Below, in pieces: positions 15,313 to 26,800 of a DNA stretch of 64,000 bases (its first letter is position 1; each line of letters opens with the position of its first letter). Origin of the DNA: CAVSWT01 sp963775245. Its GTDB lineage: Bacteria > Bacteroidota > Ignavibacteria > Ignavibacteriales > Ignavibacteriaceae. The stretch covers positions 124,001-188,000 of the forward strand of contig CAVZID010000014.1 of NCBI GenBank assembly GCA_963775245.1, in the 5' to 3' direction. Below the pieces are notes generated by a model. The model did not search any database. It had not been told where the DNA came from and saw nothing but the letters and a program-made list of their open reading frames with translations. The translations under genes and the position numbers were made by a program.

Positions 15313-18300
15313 ATGATTAGCAAAAAATTAATACCCTTAATTTTTATTTTTACCATTCCAATATTTTCCCAGAAAGATATTCGAGTATTATCATCAAACA
15401 GCAATTCGATTGTAATAGAGTTTACTCCATCATATAGTGAATTCAAAGAACAGACAATAGCCAATCAAAAGTATTTAAATATTTCATTTGCATTCGGCAC
15501 AGAAGAAACTGAAAACAATTTTGGGAACCCGGATATTCAAGAGAGAGATTTGAGTCTTGGCGTACCTTCGGAATATGGAAACACAATACAGGTTTTAAAT
15601 ACAGCTTATAAAGAAATTGATGGCAAAGTTGTTCCCGTTCCGCATGAAGAAGGATTAGAAGAAAATGCTGCTATTAAATTTGATGTTGGAAAAAATTATA
15701 ACAACTATCAGCCGAAAGAAGATTTGGTAACTTTTGGTGAATTTGGAATAACAAGAGGAATTCAAACCCAGACAATTAGGATATCACCGGTCAAATTTTA
15801 TCCGGTTCAAAATAGAATCAAGATTTATACAAAAATAGTTTTCCAAATAAATTATTCTTCGAACAGAAATGAACTTTATTCTACAAAAGATGATTTTCTT
15901 AATGGTGTGGTTTTAAATTATAATATTGCTAAAAATTGGAACGTTCATTCAAGCAATAGATTATCAAAGAAAGCAAATATTATAAATAGTGTTCTATCAT
16001 CAGGTACCTGGTACAGATTTGATGCCCCCGATGAAGGTATTTATAAAATTACGAAAAGCGATTTATCAAAATACGGTATTGATGCATCAACCGTTGATCC
16101 GCGTACAATAAAAATATATAACAATGGCGGCTTTATGCTTCCAGAAACTGTCAATGCTGATAGGCCCGTTGATTTAGTTGAAAACGCAATTACAGTTGTT
16201 GGTGAAGATGACGGCAAATTTGATGACGGAGATTATATCCTTTTTTACGGAAGAGGTACAAGCTTTTGGTATTATGATAAAACCACAAAAACAATAAAAC
16301 GTACATTTAACTTTTATTCTGACCATAATTATTATTGGATTACTTCCGGTGGTAGTAAAGGTAAGCGAATGCAGGATGAAGCCGGCTTAAAAGAAGCAAA
16401 TGCTTATGTCCAAAATTCTACTAAAGGATTTGTAAGCTGGGAAAAAGATGAAATTAACCTGGCTAAAACAGGAAGGATATTTCTTGGAGATGATTTCCCG
16501 GAATCAAATAATTCGCGTACTTATATTAATACTTTAGATGGCTTGTTATCCAATACACCAATAAATTTTAATGTCCGATTTGTTAATGGTTCCGACACTT
16601 ATGCAACTCTTAATGTTTATGAAAACTCTTCTTTGCTTTTTTCAGCTGGAAAGTCTGGTTATTCTAATTCTGGTAATGATGCCGGACATTATTTTGGAAC
16701 ATTATTAACCCAGTCGGCTGTTTATCATGGTTCGTTATCTGGTAATCAAAGTTCATTAAGGTTTGAATATATAAATTCTTCATCTTCTGGAATTGGTTAT
16801 CTAGATTATTTTGAAATTTTGTATCAAAGAAGCTTAACACCTTCGAATAATCAAATAATATTTTATTCAAAGGATACTACTGCAAATATTGAATATCATC
16901 TTTCAAATTTCCCTTCGACAAATATCAGGGTTTTCGATGTAAGTGATTATTCAAATGTAGGAGTAATAACTAACCCAGTATTATTAAGTGGAGGAGAATT
17001 TCGTTTTCAAAAATCCGAAACTGAAGGGAATGCTTCCGAATTTTTAGCTATAGCAGATGATAGTTTTAAATCACCCTCCAATCCCGAACAAGTTCTTAAT
17101 CAAAATGTTCATGGAATTTCTGATGGAGCAAAATTTCTAATTATAACTCATCCGGATTTCAAGGAGGCAGCTGATAAGCTGCAAAATTATAGGCAAAATG
17201 AATCTCAGTATAAACTATCAACTATAGTTGTGAATGTAAATGAAATTGAAAATGAATTTGGAGGAGGGACAAAAGATCCGACTGGAATTAGAGATTTTAT
17301 AAAATATGCTTATGATAATTGGAAGATACAACCTGAATATGTGCTCCTTTTTGGAGATGCCACTTATGATTATAAAAATATTGAAGGCAATAACAATGAT
17401 TTTGTACCTGTTTGGGAGACATCTGAGTCACTTAATGATATTGGTTCTTATCCCATGGACGATTATTATGCAAGAGTAGATGGAAATGATTTTAAAGTTG
17501 ATCTAGTTATAGGCAGAATAAACTGTCAGACTGAAACAGATGCAAATAATTATGTGGATAAAGTTATTAATTATGAACAGGACAAAGATTTTGGAACATG
17601 GAGAAATCGGATTACACTTGTAGCTGATGATGGTTTAACTACTTCATCGAATGACGGAAGCACACATACAGATCAATCCGAAACTCTTGCAAAATTTTAT
17701 ATCCCCGCCTCCTTTAATTTAGATAAAATTTATTTACCAGCTTATCCTACAGTTATTACGAGCTTTGGGAGAACTAAACCTGATGTAAACAAAGCAATAA
17801 TTAAAGCAGTGAATGATGGAACTTTGATTTTGAATTTTATTGGCCACGGTAGTTATGAGGTATGGACACATGAAAGAGTATTTGAAGAAGCTACTTCAAT
17901 CCCGCAGATGGTCAATAATAAATACTTCTTTTTAACTGCTGCAACTTGCGATTTCGCTCATTATGATCTTACTAATACTCAAAGTTCAGCAGAGTTATTA
18001 TTATTGAAAGAAAATAGTGGCGCTATTGCTGCTTTTGCTTCAGCAAGAGCTGTTTATTCTACCAGTAATGCTTCCCTAAATGAAGCATTTTATACTAACT
18101 TATTAATTAATAATTATGATTCTACTGGACTAGGGCCTACTATAGGGAAGGCATATTTTTATACTAAATCCAATAGGACAGATTCAAATGATTACAAATT
18201 TCATCTATTTGGAGATCCTACATTAAGGTTAAATGTACCTCGTTATTCTGCAAGTATCGATTCTGTAAATGGACAAAACGTAAATATTAATATTAACGCT

Positions 18301-19422
18301 ATCGTACATAAAAATAATGTAATAAAGAGTAATAAATCTAGTATCAATTTAATATCTACAAACTCAAAATCAGAACTTGTTTCGAATGCCCAGTTAAAAG
18401 CTTTAAGTCATGCAACCATTAGTGGTTCTATAAGAAGAAGTAATGATAATTCAATTTGGCCTGATTTTAACGGTGAAGGAATTTTAACTGTCTTTGATTC
18501 ACAACGTAACACAACTATAAAGGAAATGATAGATACTACCAAGTATAATTTATATTCAATTACATTTCAAGGTGGGATAATTTACAGTGGAAGAGTTTCA
18601 GTTGTTAATGGAAAATTCTCTGCAAATTTTGTGGTTCCGAAAGATATTTCATACGAAAATAAACAGGGTAAGGCAACTCTATATTTCTTTGATAACAATT
18701 CTGATGGTGTTGGATATACAAGTAATTTTATTGTTGGCGGGACTGACTCATCAGTTGCCAATGATGGTAAGGGGCCTGATATTCAAATTTATTTTGATAA
18801 TGAATCTTCCATCGGAGGCAGCCTGGCAAACCCGAATTCAGATTTAATTATAAAATTATCCGACGAAACGGGATTAAATACAACAGGCACAGGAATTGGG
18901 CATGGTTTTGAGGGTGTATTGAATGATAAAGAAAATGATCCGATAGATTTTTCAAATTATTTTACCGGTGATATAGATGCAGGTGGTAAATCCGGGAAAG
19001 TTGATTATAAATTTTCTAATATGGATCCCGGAAGCTATAAACTTAAGGTAAAAGCTTGGGATGTATTTAATAATTTATCTACAGAAACAACTTACTTTAC
19101 AATAGTAAGCAGTGATGAATTAGCAATTAGAGACGTTTATAATTTTCCAAACCCATTCTCTTCAAATACAACTTTTACATTCCAGAAAAATTTGAGCAAT
19201 GCTGTTGATCTGCAGATTAAAGTTTATACCATTGCGGGAAGATTAATTAGGAAAATAGATAAATCTAATGTTGAAGGTAATTTTGTAAAAGTTAATTGGG
19301 ATGGAAGAGATGAAGATGGAAATCAAATTGCAAACGGCACTTATTTATATAAGCTGATTGTTAAAACAGTTGACGGCAGCTTTAATCAAAGCGTTTTAGG
19401 AAAGCTTGCGGTAATTAGATAG
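15313..19422 (+). CDS. porU: T9SS C25-type sortase, PorU-like
   Basis: This 1369-residue exported protein has a signal peptide (1-20, ending FSQ), a long beta-rich N-terminal region, and a gingipain-type C25 cysteine peptidase domain near residues 620-1000. The catalytic pair is visible as H845 (NFIGHGSYEVWTHE) and C879 (LTAATCDFAHYD). It ends with a type IX sorting-like domain (YNFPNPFSSNTTFTFQ, then an NGTYLYKLIVKT strand). PorU removes the C-terminal signal from T9SS cargo and attaches it to the surface. The next gene encodes PorV, the usual neighbour, which supports sortase over an ordinary secreted gingipain. It is somewhat longer than the roughly 1100-1300 residues expected. Confidence 0.85.
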   Translation: MISKKLIPLIFIFTIPIFSQKDIRVLSSNSNSIVIEFTPSYSEFKEQTIANQKYLNISFAFGTEETENNFGNPDIQERDLSLGVPSEYGNTIQVLNTAYKEIDGKVVPVPHEEGLEENAAIKFDVGKNYNNYQPKEDLVTFGEFGITRGIQTQTIRISPVKFYPVQNRIKIYTKIVFQINYSSNRNELYSTKDDFLNGVVLNYNIAKNWNVHSSNRLSKKANIINSVLSSGTWYRFDAPDEGIYKITKSDLSKYGIDASTVDPRTIKIYNNGGFMLPETVNADRPVDLVENAITVVGEDDGKFDDGDYILFYGRGTSFWYYDKTTKTIKRTFNFYSDHNYYWITSGGSKGKRMQDEAGLKEANAYVQNSTKGFVSWEKDEINLAKTGRIFLGDDFPESNNSRTYINTLDGLLSNTPINFNVRFVNGSDTYATLNVYENSSLLFSAGKSGYSNSGNDAGHYFGTLLTQSAVYHGSLSGNQSSLRFEYINSSSSGIGYLDYFEILYQRSLTPSNNQIIFYSKDTTANIEYHLSNFPSTNIRVFDVSDYSNVGVITNPVLLSGGEFRFQKSETEGNASEFLAIADDSFKSPSNPEQVLNQNVHGISDGAKFLIITHPDFKEAADKLQNYRQNESQYKLSTIVVNVNEIENEFGGGTKDPTGIRDFIKYAYDNWKIQPEYVLLFGDATYDYKNIEGNNNDFVPVWETSESLNDIGSYPMDDYYARVDGNDFKVDLVIGRINCQTETDANNYVDKVINYEQDKDFGTWRNRITLVADDGLTTSSNDGSTHTDQSETLAKFYIPASFNLDKIYLPAYPTVITSFGRTKPDVNKAIIKAVNDGTLILNFIGHGSYEVWTHERVFEEATSIPQMVNNKYFFLTAATCDFAHYDLTNTQSSAELLLLKENSGAIAAFASARAVYSTSNASLNEAFYTNLLINNYDSTGLGPTIGKAYFYTKSNRTDSNDYKFHLFGDPTLRLNVPRYSASIDSVNGQNVNININAIVHKNNVIKSNKSSINLISTNSKSELVSNAQLKALSHATISGSIRRSNDNSIWPDFNGEGILTVFDSQRNTTIKEMIDTTKYNLYSITFQGGIIYSGRVSVVNGKFSANFVVPKDISYENKQGKATLYFFDNNSDGVGYTSNFIVGGTDSSVANDGKGPDIQIYFDNESSIGGSLANPNSDLIIKLSDETGLNTTGTGIGHGFEGVLNDKENDPIDFSNYFTGDIDAGGKSGKVDYKFSNMDPGSYKLKVKAWDVFNNLSTETTYFTIVSSDELAIRDVYNFPNPFSSNTTFTFQKNLSNAVDLQIKVYTIAGRLIRKIDKSNVEGNFVKVNWDGRDEDGNQIANGTYLYKLIVKTVDGSFNQSVLGKLAVIR

Positions 19423-19541
19423 AAAAATTTTTACAATGAATATTAAATATTTTTTCTGTTAATTTATTTTTCGTAAAAGAAAAAATTCTATATTCTTCGA
19501 ATAAGAAAATAAGTTCATTATACAATTGGAGGAAAATTAAA

Positions 19542-20729
19542 ATGAAAATATTTCTCAGGCTAATGTTGGTCAGCATGATGTTTGCGGGAGTTGTAAAAAC
19601 TTCTTTTGCTCAAGGTGAAGCTGCTGTCCCGTTTCTTGAATTAGCGCCGGATTCCCGCGGTGGCGGAATAGGTGAATCGGGTGCTGGTTTAGCCGATAAT
19701 TCTGCGGCTATATTCTGGAACCCAGCCGGTATCGCATTTCAAACCGGTTCAGAGGTATCAATTACTCATAGTAATTGGCTTCCTCAATTCAATCTAGATC
19801 TTTTTTATGATTATCTAACCTACCGTCAATATATAGATGATTTGGATGGAAGCTTAACTGCTAGTATTACTTATATGAATTTCGGAGAATTTATTAGAAC
19901 AGGCGAAGGAGGGCCGGAAGAGATTGGACGATTTCATTCATTCGATGCTGCTTTAACTGTTGGTTACGCAACAAAAGTTGCAGCCGATTGGGGATTGGGT
20001 ATGAATTTCAGACTGATTCATAGCCGTCTTTCAGACCAGCCTACTGCCGGAGAACAAGGCAGAGGCGTTGCTACTTCTGTAAGCTTTGACCTTGCAACTA
20101 TGTGGCGGCCTGCTAAATTAGTTCTTCCATTTATTGACGAAGACATTGGAGGAGATTTAAGTATTGGTTTGAATATCAGCAATATGGGCCCAAAGATTTA
20201 TTACATAGATAGAGCTCAGGCGGATCCTATCCCAACTAATTTTAGATTAGGTTTTGCTTATCAATTATTTAGTGATGAATTTAATTCATTAACTTATACT
20301 CTTGACTTTAGTAAACTTCTAATTGATAAAAAAACAGTTGTTGACCCGGAAACACATGATACAACATCTGTTTCAAAAGAGTGGTACCAGGCAATTTTTA
20401 GTTCATGGGGTAACAAGCCGTTTAACCAGGTAATGAGACAAGTTGTAACTTCTATGGGTTTGGAATATTGGTATGGTACTCCTGGTGATTTTCTTTTTGC
20501 CATTAGATCAGGTTTCTTCTATGAAGACCCGGCTTATGGAAATAGAAAATTTGTTACTTTTGGTGCCGGTATCCGTTATGATATTTATGGATTTGATTTC
20601 AGCTATATTACAACTTCAATATTTAAAGGTGGTGAAAATCACCCGTTGTCGGATACTCTGCGTTTTACTGTCTTAATTGGCTGGGGAGGCGCTCCAGAGA
20701 GCACAAGAGGATTACCAAGAGGAATTTAA
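19542..20729 (+). CDS. porV: T9SS outer-membrane barrel PorV (LptO)
   Basis: This 395-residue protein has a signal peptide (1-24, ending KTSFAQ) followed by the PorV signature FLELAPDSRGGGIGESG and then NSAAIFWNPAGIA. It forms a FadL-like barrel that shuttles folded cargo from the translocon to the PorU sortase. An excellent GGAGG site lies eight to ten bases before the ATG. Directly upstream is porU; directly downstream, after six bases, is a T9SS-tailed M6-like protein. No other T9SS core genes (porK-N, sov) are in the window. Confidence 0.88.
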   Translation: MKIFLRLMLVSMMFAGVVKTSFAQGEAAVPFLELAPDSRGGGIGESGAGLADNSAAIFWNPAGIAFQTGSEVSITHSNWLPQFNLDLFYDYLTYRQYIDDLDGSLTASITYMNFGEFIRTGEGGPEEIGRFHSFDAALTVGYATKVAADWGLGMNFRLIHSRLSDQPTAGEQGRGVATSVSFDLATMWRPAKLVLPFIDEDIGGDLSIGLNISNMGPKIYYIDRAQADPIPTNFRLGFAYQLFSDEFNSLTYTLDFSKLLIDKKTVVDPETHDTTSVSKEWYQAIFSSWGNKPFNQVMRQVVTSMGLEYWYGTPGDFLFAIRSGFFYEDPAYGNRKFVTFGAGIRYDIYGFDFSYITTSIFKGGENHPLSDTLRFTVLIGWGGAPESTRGLPRGI

Positions 20730-20735
20730 ATTTTC

Positions 20736-23700
20736 ATGCTAAAAAATATTCTTGTATTTTCGATTTTTGTTTTAGGATTGGGCAGTTTATCTGCCCAATC
20801 ATTTGTCGGTAATATTAATCCGTTTCCAAAAACATTTCAAAAAAATATTTCTGTGCCTGATACAGTTAAAATTTTAGCTGTGATGGTTAGTTTCCAGAAA
20901 GATAAAGATGATGCTACATTCGGAAATGGAAAATTCGGTTCAATGTATACCAAAGATTACGGAAGCAAGATATTGGATCCGCTGCCGCACAATAAATCTT
21001 ATTTTGAGGCCCACCTGGAATTTGTAAAAAATTATTATCAAAAAGTTTCGGAAAAAAAACTGCCGGTAGTTTACACGGTTTTGCCGGATACTTTTTCTGT
21101 TTCAAAAACAATGAGAAACTATACTTCTCCAAACAAGGGAGAAGATTTTACTAATGTTGCTGATTTTGCCAAAGAAGTTTGGACGATTGCTAACACAAAA
21201 TATCCTTCATTTAATTTTAGCGGTTATAATGTATTTGTAATTTTCCATGCCGGTGTTGGGCGAGACATTACTCTACCAGGTAGTCTTGGAACTGAAAAAG
21301 ATATACCTTCAATTTATTTAGGTTTAAATGGCTTAAAGAAAATATATGGGGATCAATTTCAAGGTTTCCCGGTTACAAATAATAAATTCAACATAACAAA
21401 TTCGTTAATCATTCCTGAAACTGAAAGCAGAGAATTATCTTCAGTTGGCGGTGATGTTCTTTTTCAAATTTCTATTAATGGTTTGCTGGTTGCAAGTGTT
21501 GCAAGTTATCTTGGCCTTCCTGACCTTTTCAATACGGAAACAGGCTTAAGTGCCATTGGTAGATTCGGATTAATGGATGGACAATCTATTTTTGCATACA
21601 ATGGTTTATTCCCGCCGGAAATGTCGCCCTGGGAAAAAATGTATTTAGGCTGGTTAACTCCTGTTACAATTTCGCCTGGAGATTATAAAATAAATTTAAC
21701 AACTACTGAAGCTGCTTCTTTAAATGATACTACTGTTTTAAAAGTTCCAATTAGCTCTTCGGAATATTTTCTGATTCAAAATAGAAATAGAGATGCAAAC
21801 AAAGATGGCTCAATTGTAAAATATATTTCTAATGGGACAAGGTTTACACATACTTTTCATAAAGATACAACAGGCTATTACAGTTATGATACTGACTCAC
21901 TTTATGGAGTAATAACCGATGTTGATGAATTCGATTGGGCAGCCCCTGGGAACGGAATCGTAATCTGGCATATTGATGAAAATGTAATAGATCAAAATAT
22001 TGCAGATAATAAAATTAATGTAGATAAAAGTCATCGCGGGGTATATGTAGAAGAGGCAGATGGAGTACAGGATATAGGTGAAGAGTTTACAGATATTCTT
22101 GGTGATGTTATAATTGGTGAAGGCACACCACAAGATTTGTGGTATAAAGGCAATAATTCGAATTTTTATGAAAATAGATTTTCTAATGATACGCGTCCAA
22201 ACAGCAATACAAATTTAGGCGCCAACAGCTTAATCACTATTTCAAGTTTTTCATCAATTGCAAATAAGATGAGCTTTAATGTTGCTTATGGAGATTCTAT
22301 TGTTAAACCAATTTTTTCTCAAATGCTTAGCCTTGCATCAAAAAATAACAGCTTAACAAGTATAACTAACGGTTTTGCCTTATTAAATGATTCAACTTTA
22401 ATAATTGTAAATTTAAACGGTGAGCAGCAAAATTCATTTCAAAATTTTTCTACATACAAACCCGCTGCTTTTTCTGATAATGGAATTCAATATATAGTTG
22501 GTGTTGAAGGTTCGAAGTTAAATGTTTATGTGAGTGATGGTTCTACAAATAAATTAAATGTAGCAGATGCGGGAGAGAAAATAACAGCTTCGCCTGTTGT
22601 TATTAAAAATTCTTCTAAGCAATATCAGATTTTAATCGGAACAAATTCAGGTAAGCTGCTGACATTTTCAACTGGTAATCTAAATGAAAATCCGCAATTA
22701 TCTTCAACCATTAATGTAACTGCTGAGCCTATAATTAGCATAGCTGCAGATGGTGATAATTATTTCTCAGTATTAACTGCAACAAAGGTAATAGATAAAG
22801 ATGGAAATATATTTAGCTATGCGTTATCTGAAGTTAATAAGAATGTAAATAGCAATTCAATTACAGCTCAAGCTTCTATTCAATTGTCGTTGACTGAAGA
22901 TAAATCAGGCAATTATTTATCGGTGATTAGATACGGACAAGGTTTGGTTGATGTTATATCAAAAGGAAGCTTGATTTCAAATTTTGCTACAACTACAAAT
23001 GGTGAATCAAATTTATTTGCATTAGCAGATTTAAAAAATGACGGTGGAAATTATATAATCTATACAAATGGAAATTATATTGAAGCAAAAAATATGCAAG
23101 GTGCTTCTGCAGATAATTTCCCTTTTAACGATCCTCTTGGAATTGGATTTGCCGGTACACCTTTATCAGCAGATTTTGCCGGTGATAATAAAGCAGAAAT
23201 TATTGCGGCAACATCCGATGGAAGAATATTTGCAATTGATGGCGGTAGCGGAAAAGTAATTTTAGATTTTCCTCTTTCAGCCGGAAAAAAATTAAGTTCA
23301 ACACCATCTGTTTTTATTAATAATGGAAAAATTTCTTTAGCTGAAATTAATAATCAGAATAATTTTACTGCCTGGAATATTGCTTCAACTGAAGGAACTG
23401 GTTTTTGGAATGAGGCAAATGGAAACAGCATGAATTCATCTTTTGTTTCATATGCTAAATCAGATAAACAGATTAATGAGTTCTTCCCTGCCAACCGTGC
23501 ATATAATTATCCAAACCCTGTTTATGGAGGCGAAACACAAATTAGATATTACGTTTCGGAAAACTCAAAAGTAAACATTAAGATTTTTGACCTTGCTGGT
23601 GACTATGTAGCTGAGTTGAATGCAAATGCTACGGGTGGTATAGATAATGAAACAACCTGGAATGTCGGCAAGATTCAAAGCGGAGTTTATTTCGCACGTA

Positions 23701-23765
23701 TAGAGGCTGTTGGCGAATCAGGAAAGACAGAACAAAATATAATTAAGATTGCGATAGTAAAATAA
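20736..23765 (+). CDS. M6-type peptidase-like protein, zinc motif lost, with T9SS tail
   Basis: This 1009-residue exported protein has a signal peptide to about residue 20. Residues about 45-310 match the M6 (immune inhibitor A) peptidase fold, including YLGLPDLFN and the downstream MSPWEKMYLGWL. Where active M6 enzymes have HExxH immediately before the GLPDL motif, this protein has A253-S-V-A-S257, so the zinc ligands and catalytic glutamate are missing. A propeller-like region follows (about 520-900). The end is a T9SS sorting domain (YNYPNPVYGGETQI to SGVYFARIEA). It starts six bases after porV and is probably co-transcribed. A binding or structural role is inferred. Confidence 0.8.
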   Translation: MLKNILVFSIFVLGLGSLSAQSFVGNINPFPKTFQKNISVPDTVKILAVMVSFQKDKDDATFGNGKFGSMYTKDYGSKILDPLPHNKSYFEAHLEFVKNYYQKVSEKKLPVVYTVLPDTFSVSKTMRNYTSPNKGEDFTNVADFAKEVWTIANTKYPSFNFSGYNVFVIFHAGVGRDITLPGSLGTEKDIPSIYLGLNGLKKIYGDQFQGFPVTNNKFNITNSLIIPETESRELSSVGGDVLFQISINGLLVASVASYLGLPDLFNTETGLSAIGRFGLMDGQSIFAYNGLFPPEMSPWEKMYLGWLTPVTISPGDYKINLTTTEAASLNDTTVLKVPISSSEYFLIQNRNRDANKDGSIVKYISNGTRFTHTFHKDTTGYYSYDTDSLYGVITDVDEFDWAAPGNGIVIWHIDENVIDQNIADNKINVDKSHRGVYVEEADGVQDIGEEFTDILGDVIIGEGTPQDLWYKGNNSNFYENRFSNDTRPNSNTNLGANSLITISSFSSIANKMSFNVAYGDSIVKPIFSQMLSLASKNNSLTSITNGFALLNDSTLIIVNLNGEQQNSFQNFSTYKPAAFSDNGIQYIVGVEGSKLNVYVSDGSTNKLNVADAGEKITASPVVIKNSSKQYQILIGTNSGKLLTFSTGNLNENPQLSSTINVTAEPIISIAADGDNYFSVLTATKVIDKDGNIFSYALSEVNKNVNSNSITAQASIQLSLTEDKSGNYLSVIRYGQGLVDVISKGSLISNFATTTNGESNLFALADLKNDGGNYIIYTNGNYIEAKNMQGASADNFPFNDPLGIGFAGTPLSADFAGDNKAEIIAATSDGRIFAIDGGSGKVILDFPLSAGKKLSSTPSVFINNGKISLAEINNQNNFTAWNIASTEGTGFWNEANGNSMNSSFVSYAKSDKQINEFFPANRAYNYPNPVYGGETQIRYYVSENSKVNIKIFDLAGDYVAELNANATGGIDNETTWNVGKIQSGVYFARIEAVGESGKTEQNIIKIAIVK

Positions 23766-23890
23766 TTCAAGGTAAATTATTTTCTATCAGCAATTAATTG
23801 TAATCAAGTTATAAAAATAATTTAGAGTGTATATAATTAAGCAAACCTTTTTATTGCTTCTCATATCTTAAAAATAACTTTACTTAGTTT

Positions 23891-26800
23891 ATGAAATTTA
23901 TTCAAATCTTATTTTTTCTAATAATTATATCTTTTAATTATTGTTTCGCTCAATTCACAGATTTTCATCCTGAACTTGAGTGGTATACAATCAAAGGAAA
24001 GCATGTTGATGTTCATTATCACGCAGGGACAGAACGAACAGCAAGAACAGTAGCAAAGATTGCTGATGAAGTTTGGGGGCCAATCACTTCGTTGTATGGA
24101 TATGAACCGGATAGAGTTCATTTTGTAATTAAAGATATTGACGATTACTCAAACGGGGCTACATATTTCTTTGACAATAAAATCGAAATCTGGACAAGTG
24201 CACTCGATTATGATTTGAGAGGAACTCATAACTGGCTGCGAAATGTTATCTCTCATGAGTTTACCCACATGGTACAAATTCAAAGTTCTATGAAATTAAC
24301 AAGGACGGTTCCTGCAGTATATTTTCAATTATTAAATTATGAAGATGAGCGGCGTCCCGACGTACTTTATGGATTTCCAAATGTAATTGTGTCTTATCCG
24401 ATTGCCTCTTTAAATATGCCTGGCTGGTTTGCCGAAGGTACAGCACAATATATGCGTAAAGATTTTAATTACGATAACTGGGATACTCATCGTGATATGA
24501 TTCTACGCTGTTATGCTCTTAATGGAAATATGCTTACATGGAATCAGATGGGAGTGTTCGGTAAAACAAGCCTGGGGAATGAATCTGTTTATAATTCCGG
24601 CTTTGCTTTAACGCGTTATATCTCACAAAAATATGGTGAAGATAAACTAAGAAAGATAACCAAGGATTTAGGTAAGCTTACAAACTTCACAATTGATGCA
24701 GCTTTTAAAGATGTGCTTGGTAAAGATGGAGATGAAATTTATAATGAATGGAAATCATTTCTTGTTAATAGTTATAAAAAAAGAAGTGAAGCGGTTCTAT
24801 CAAATTTAGTAGCTGGCGATACAATTGCTAAAGTTGGTTTTGGAAATTTTTACCCTCTGTATTCTAAAGACGGAAAGAAGGTATTATACATTTCAAATAA
24901 GACAGCAGATTATTTTGGACAGGCAGGAATTTATGAATATGACTTGCAAACAAAAAAGGAAAAGCTTTTAGTTAACAATGTTCGTTCAACGATAAGCTTT
25001 ATTCCCGGGACAAATAAAATTGTTTATGCAAAGTTAGATGATGATAATCCGAATTCTTACAATGTTCATGACCTTTATATTTATGATATTGATGCGGATG
25101 ATGAAACTAGATTAACATTTGACTTAAGAGCAAACCAGCCTTCTGTTTCACATGATGGAAAGAGAATTGTATTCTTATTTCAAAAAGACGGAACAACTAA
25201 TCTTGGCACCGTGGATATAAATGGGAAGAATTTTAAACAGTTGACATTTTATGGGAATGGAGAACAAGTATACGAGCCTAAATTTTCAAACAATGATTCA
25301 ACTTTAATCTTCGATTATTCTTACAAAGAGGGAAGAGATATTTATAAAATAAAATCCACCGGTGGCGCTCCTGACAAATTAATCTCTACTCCTTATGATG
25401 AAAGAAATGGAGTGTTTGATAAAGATGGGAATATCATTTACGTTTCTGATGAAACTGGTATATTCAATTTATATTCTTTTAATCCTGACACTCATAAAAA
25501 AATACAATTGTCAAATGTAATTGGCGGCGCATTTATGCCGGATGTTTCGATTAATGGAGATATCGCTTATGCGGGCTATACTTCAACCGGATTTAAAATT
25601 TTTCATCTTACAAAAAGTGAACAAGGCAACGTTAAACCTGGCCATGATTATGTATGGATAAATGATCCTCCACTTGACAAAGATCAGCCGAATGGAGATA
25701 TAAATAAATATGATATTAAAGCATTAAGAAATTATGATGATTATGATCTCCCGGATTATGAAGCAAAAAAATATACCGGGGTTTTTTCAAAGCTGTCCTT
25801 TTTCCCTTTGATAAGATTTGATAATTATAATACTGCGAATGGATTTTTTGAAAGGGTAAAACCAGGTTTATATGTTGGCTCTTCCGACATGCTTAATAGG
25901 TATGACTTATTTGCCGGAGCTTCTATCAATTCAAGGCTTGAACGAGATTTGTTTCTAAATTTCGATTACCGAAATAAACTGCCGTTATTATTCAACCTCG
26001 GAATTAAACCTGAACTAGGGCTTGAACTATACAATATAAGCCGGAAAGCAAATGTTGATGTTTCATTCGGGGCTCATAATGTTAATGGTCATACTGAGTA
26101 TGATTATATTACTCCAACGGATGTTACATATAATTTGTTTGAAGTTGATTTTGTGGCAAAGCATCAAATAATAAATAGATTTAACAACCTGGAATTTCGT
26201 TTTATTTTCTCAAAGTACACAGCCACCCTTGATGGATTTTTGTTGCCAGATGAAACTCTTTATCCAACTACAAACGATACTTATTTAATCGGACGAAATT
26301 TTCAGTTTACTTATTCATTCAAATATTTACTGCCATATGTTGATTCGGATATTAATCCAATCGGGGCGGAGTTTGAACTTAAATACAATTACGAATCGAA
26401 CAAATACAACAATGAAGGCAACTATGTTGTGGAAGATGGTTTGCTAAAACCGGCTTATAATCTTTTCGATTTTCATAGACTAGAATTAAATACAAAAGTT
26501 CATATTCCATTAATTGCTTCCAATACATTAACTGCACAGCTAAGATTGGGAAATATATTCGGCCCTACTGTCCCGGACTTTTTCGATTTTTATTTAGGCG
26601 GCTTGATTGGATTAAAGGCTTATCCATTCTACGCAGTAAGTGGAAACAAATTAGCATGGTTAAATCTAACATACCGTTTCCCTTTGTTTAGAAATATTGA
26701 CACACGAATGGGGCACTTATATCTCGATAAAATTTTCTTTTCGATTTATGGGGATATTGGAAATGCCTGGTACGGGGCAGATATTCCAAAACTTAATAAA

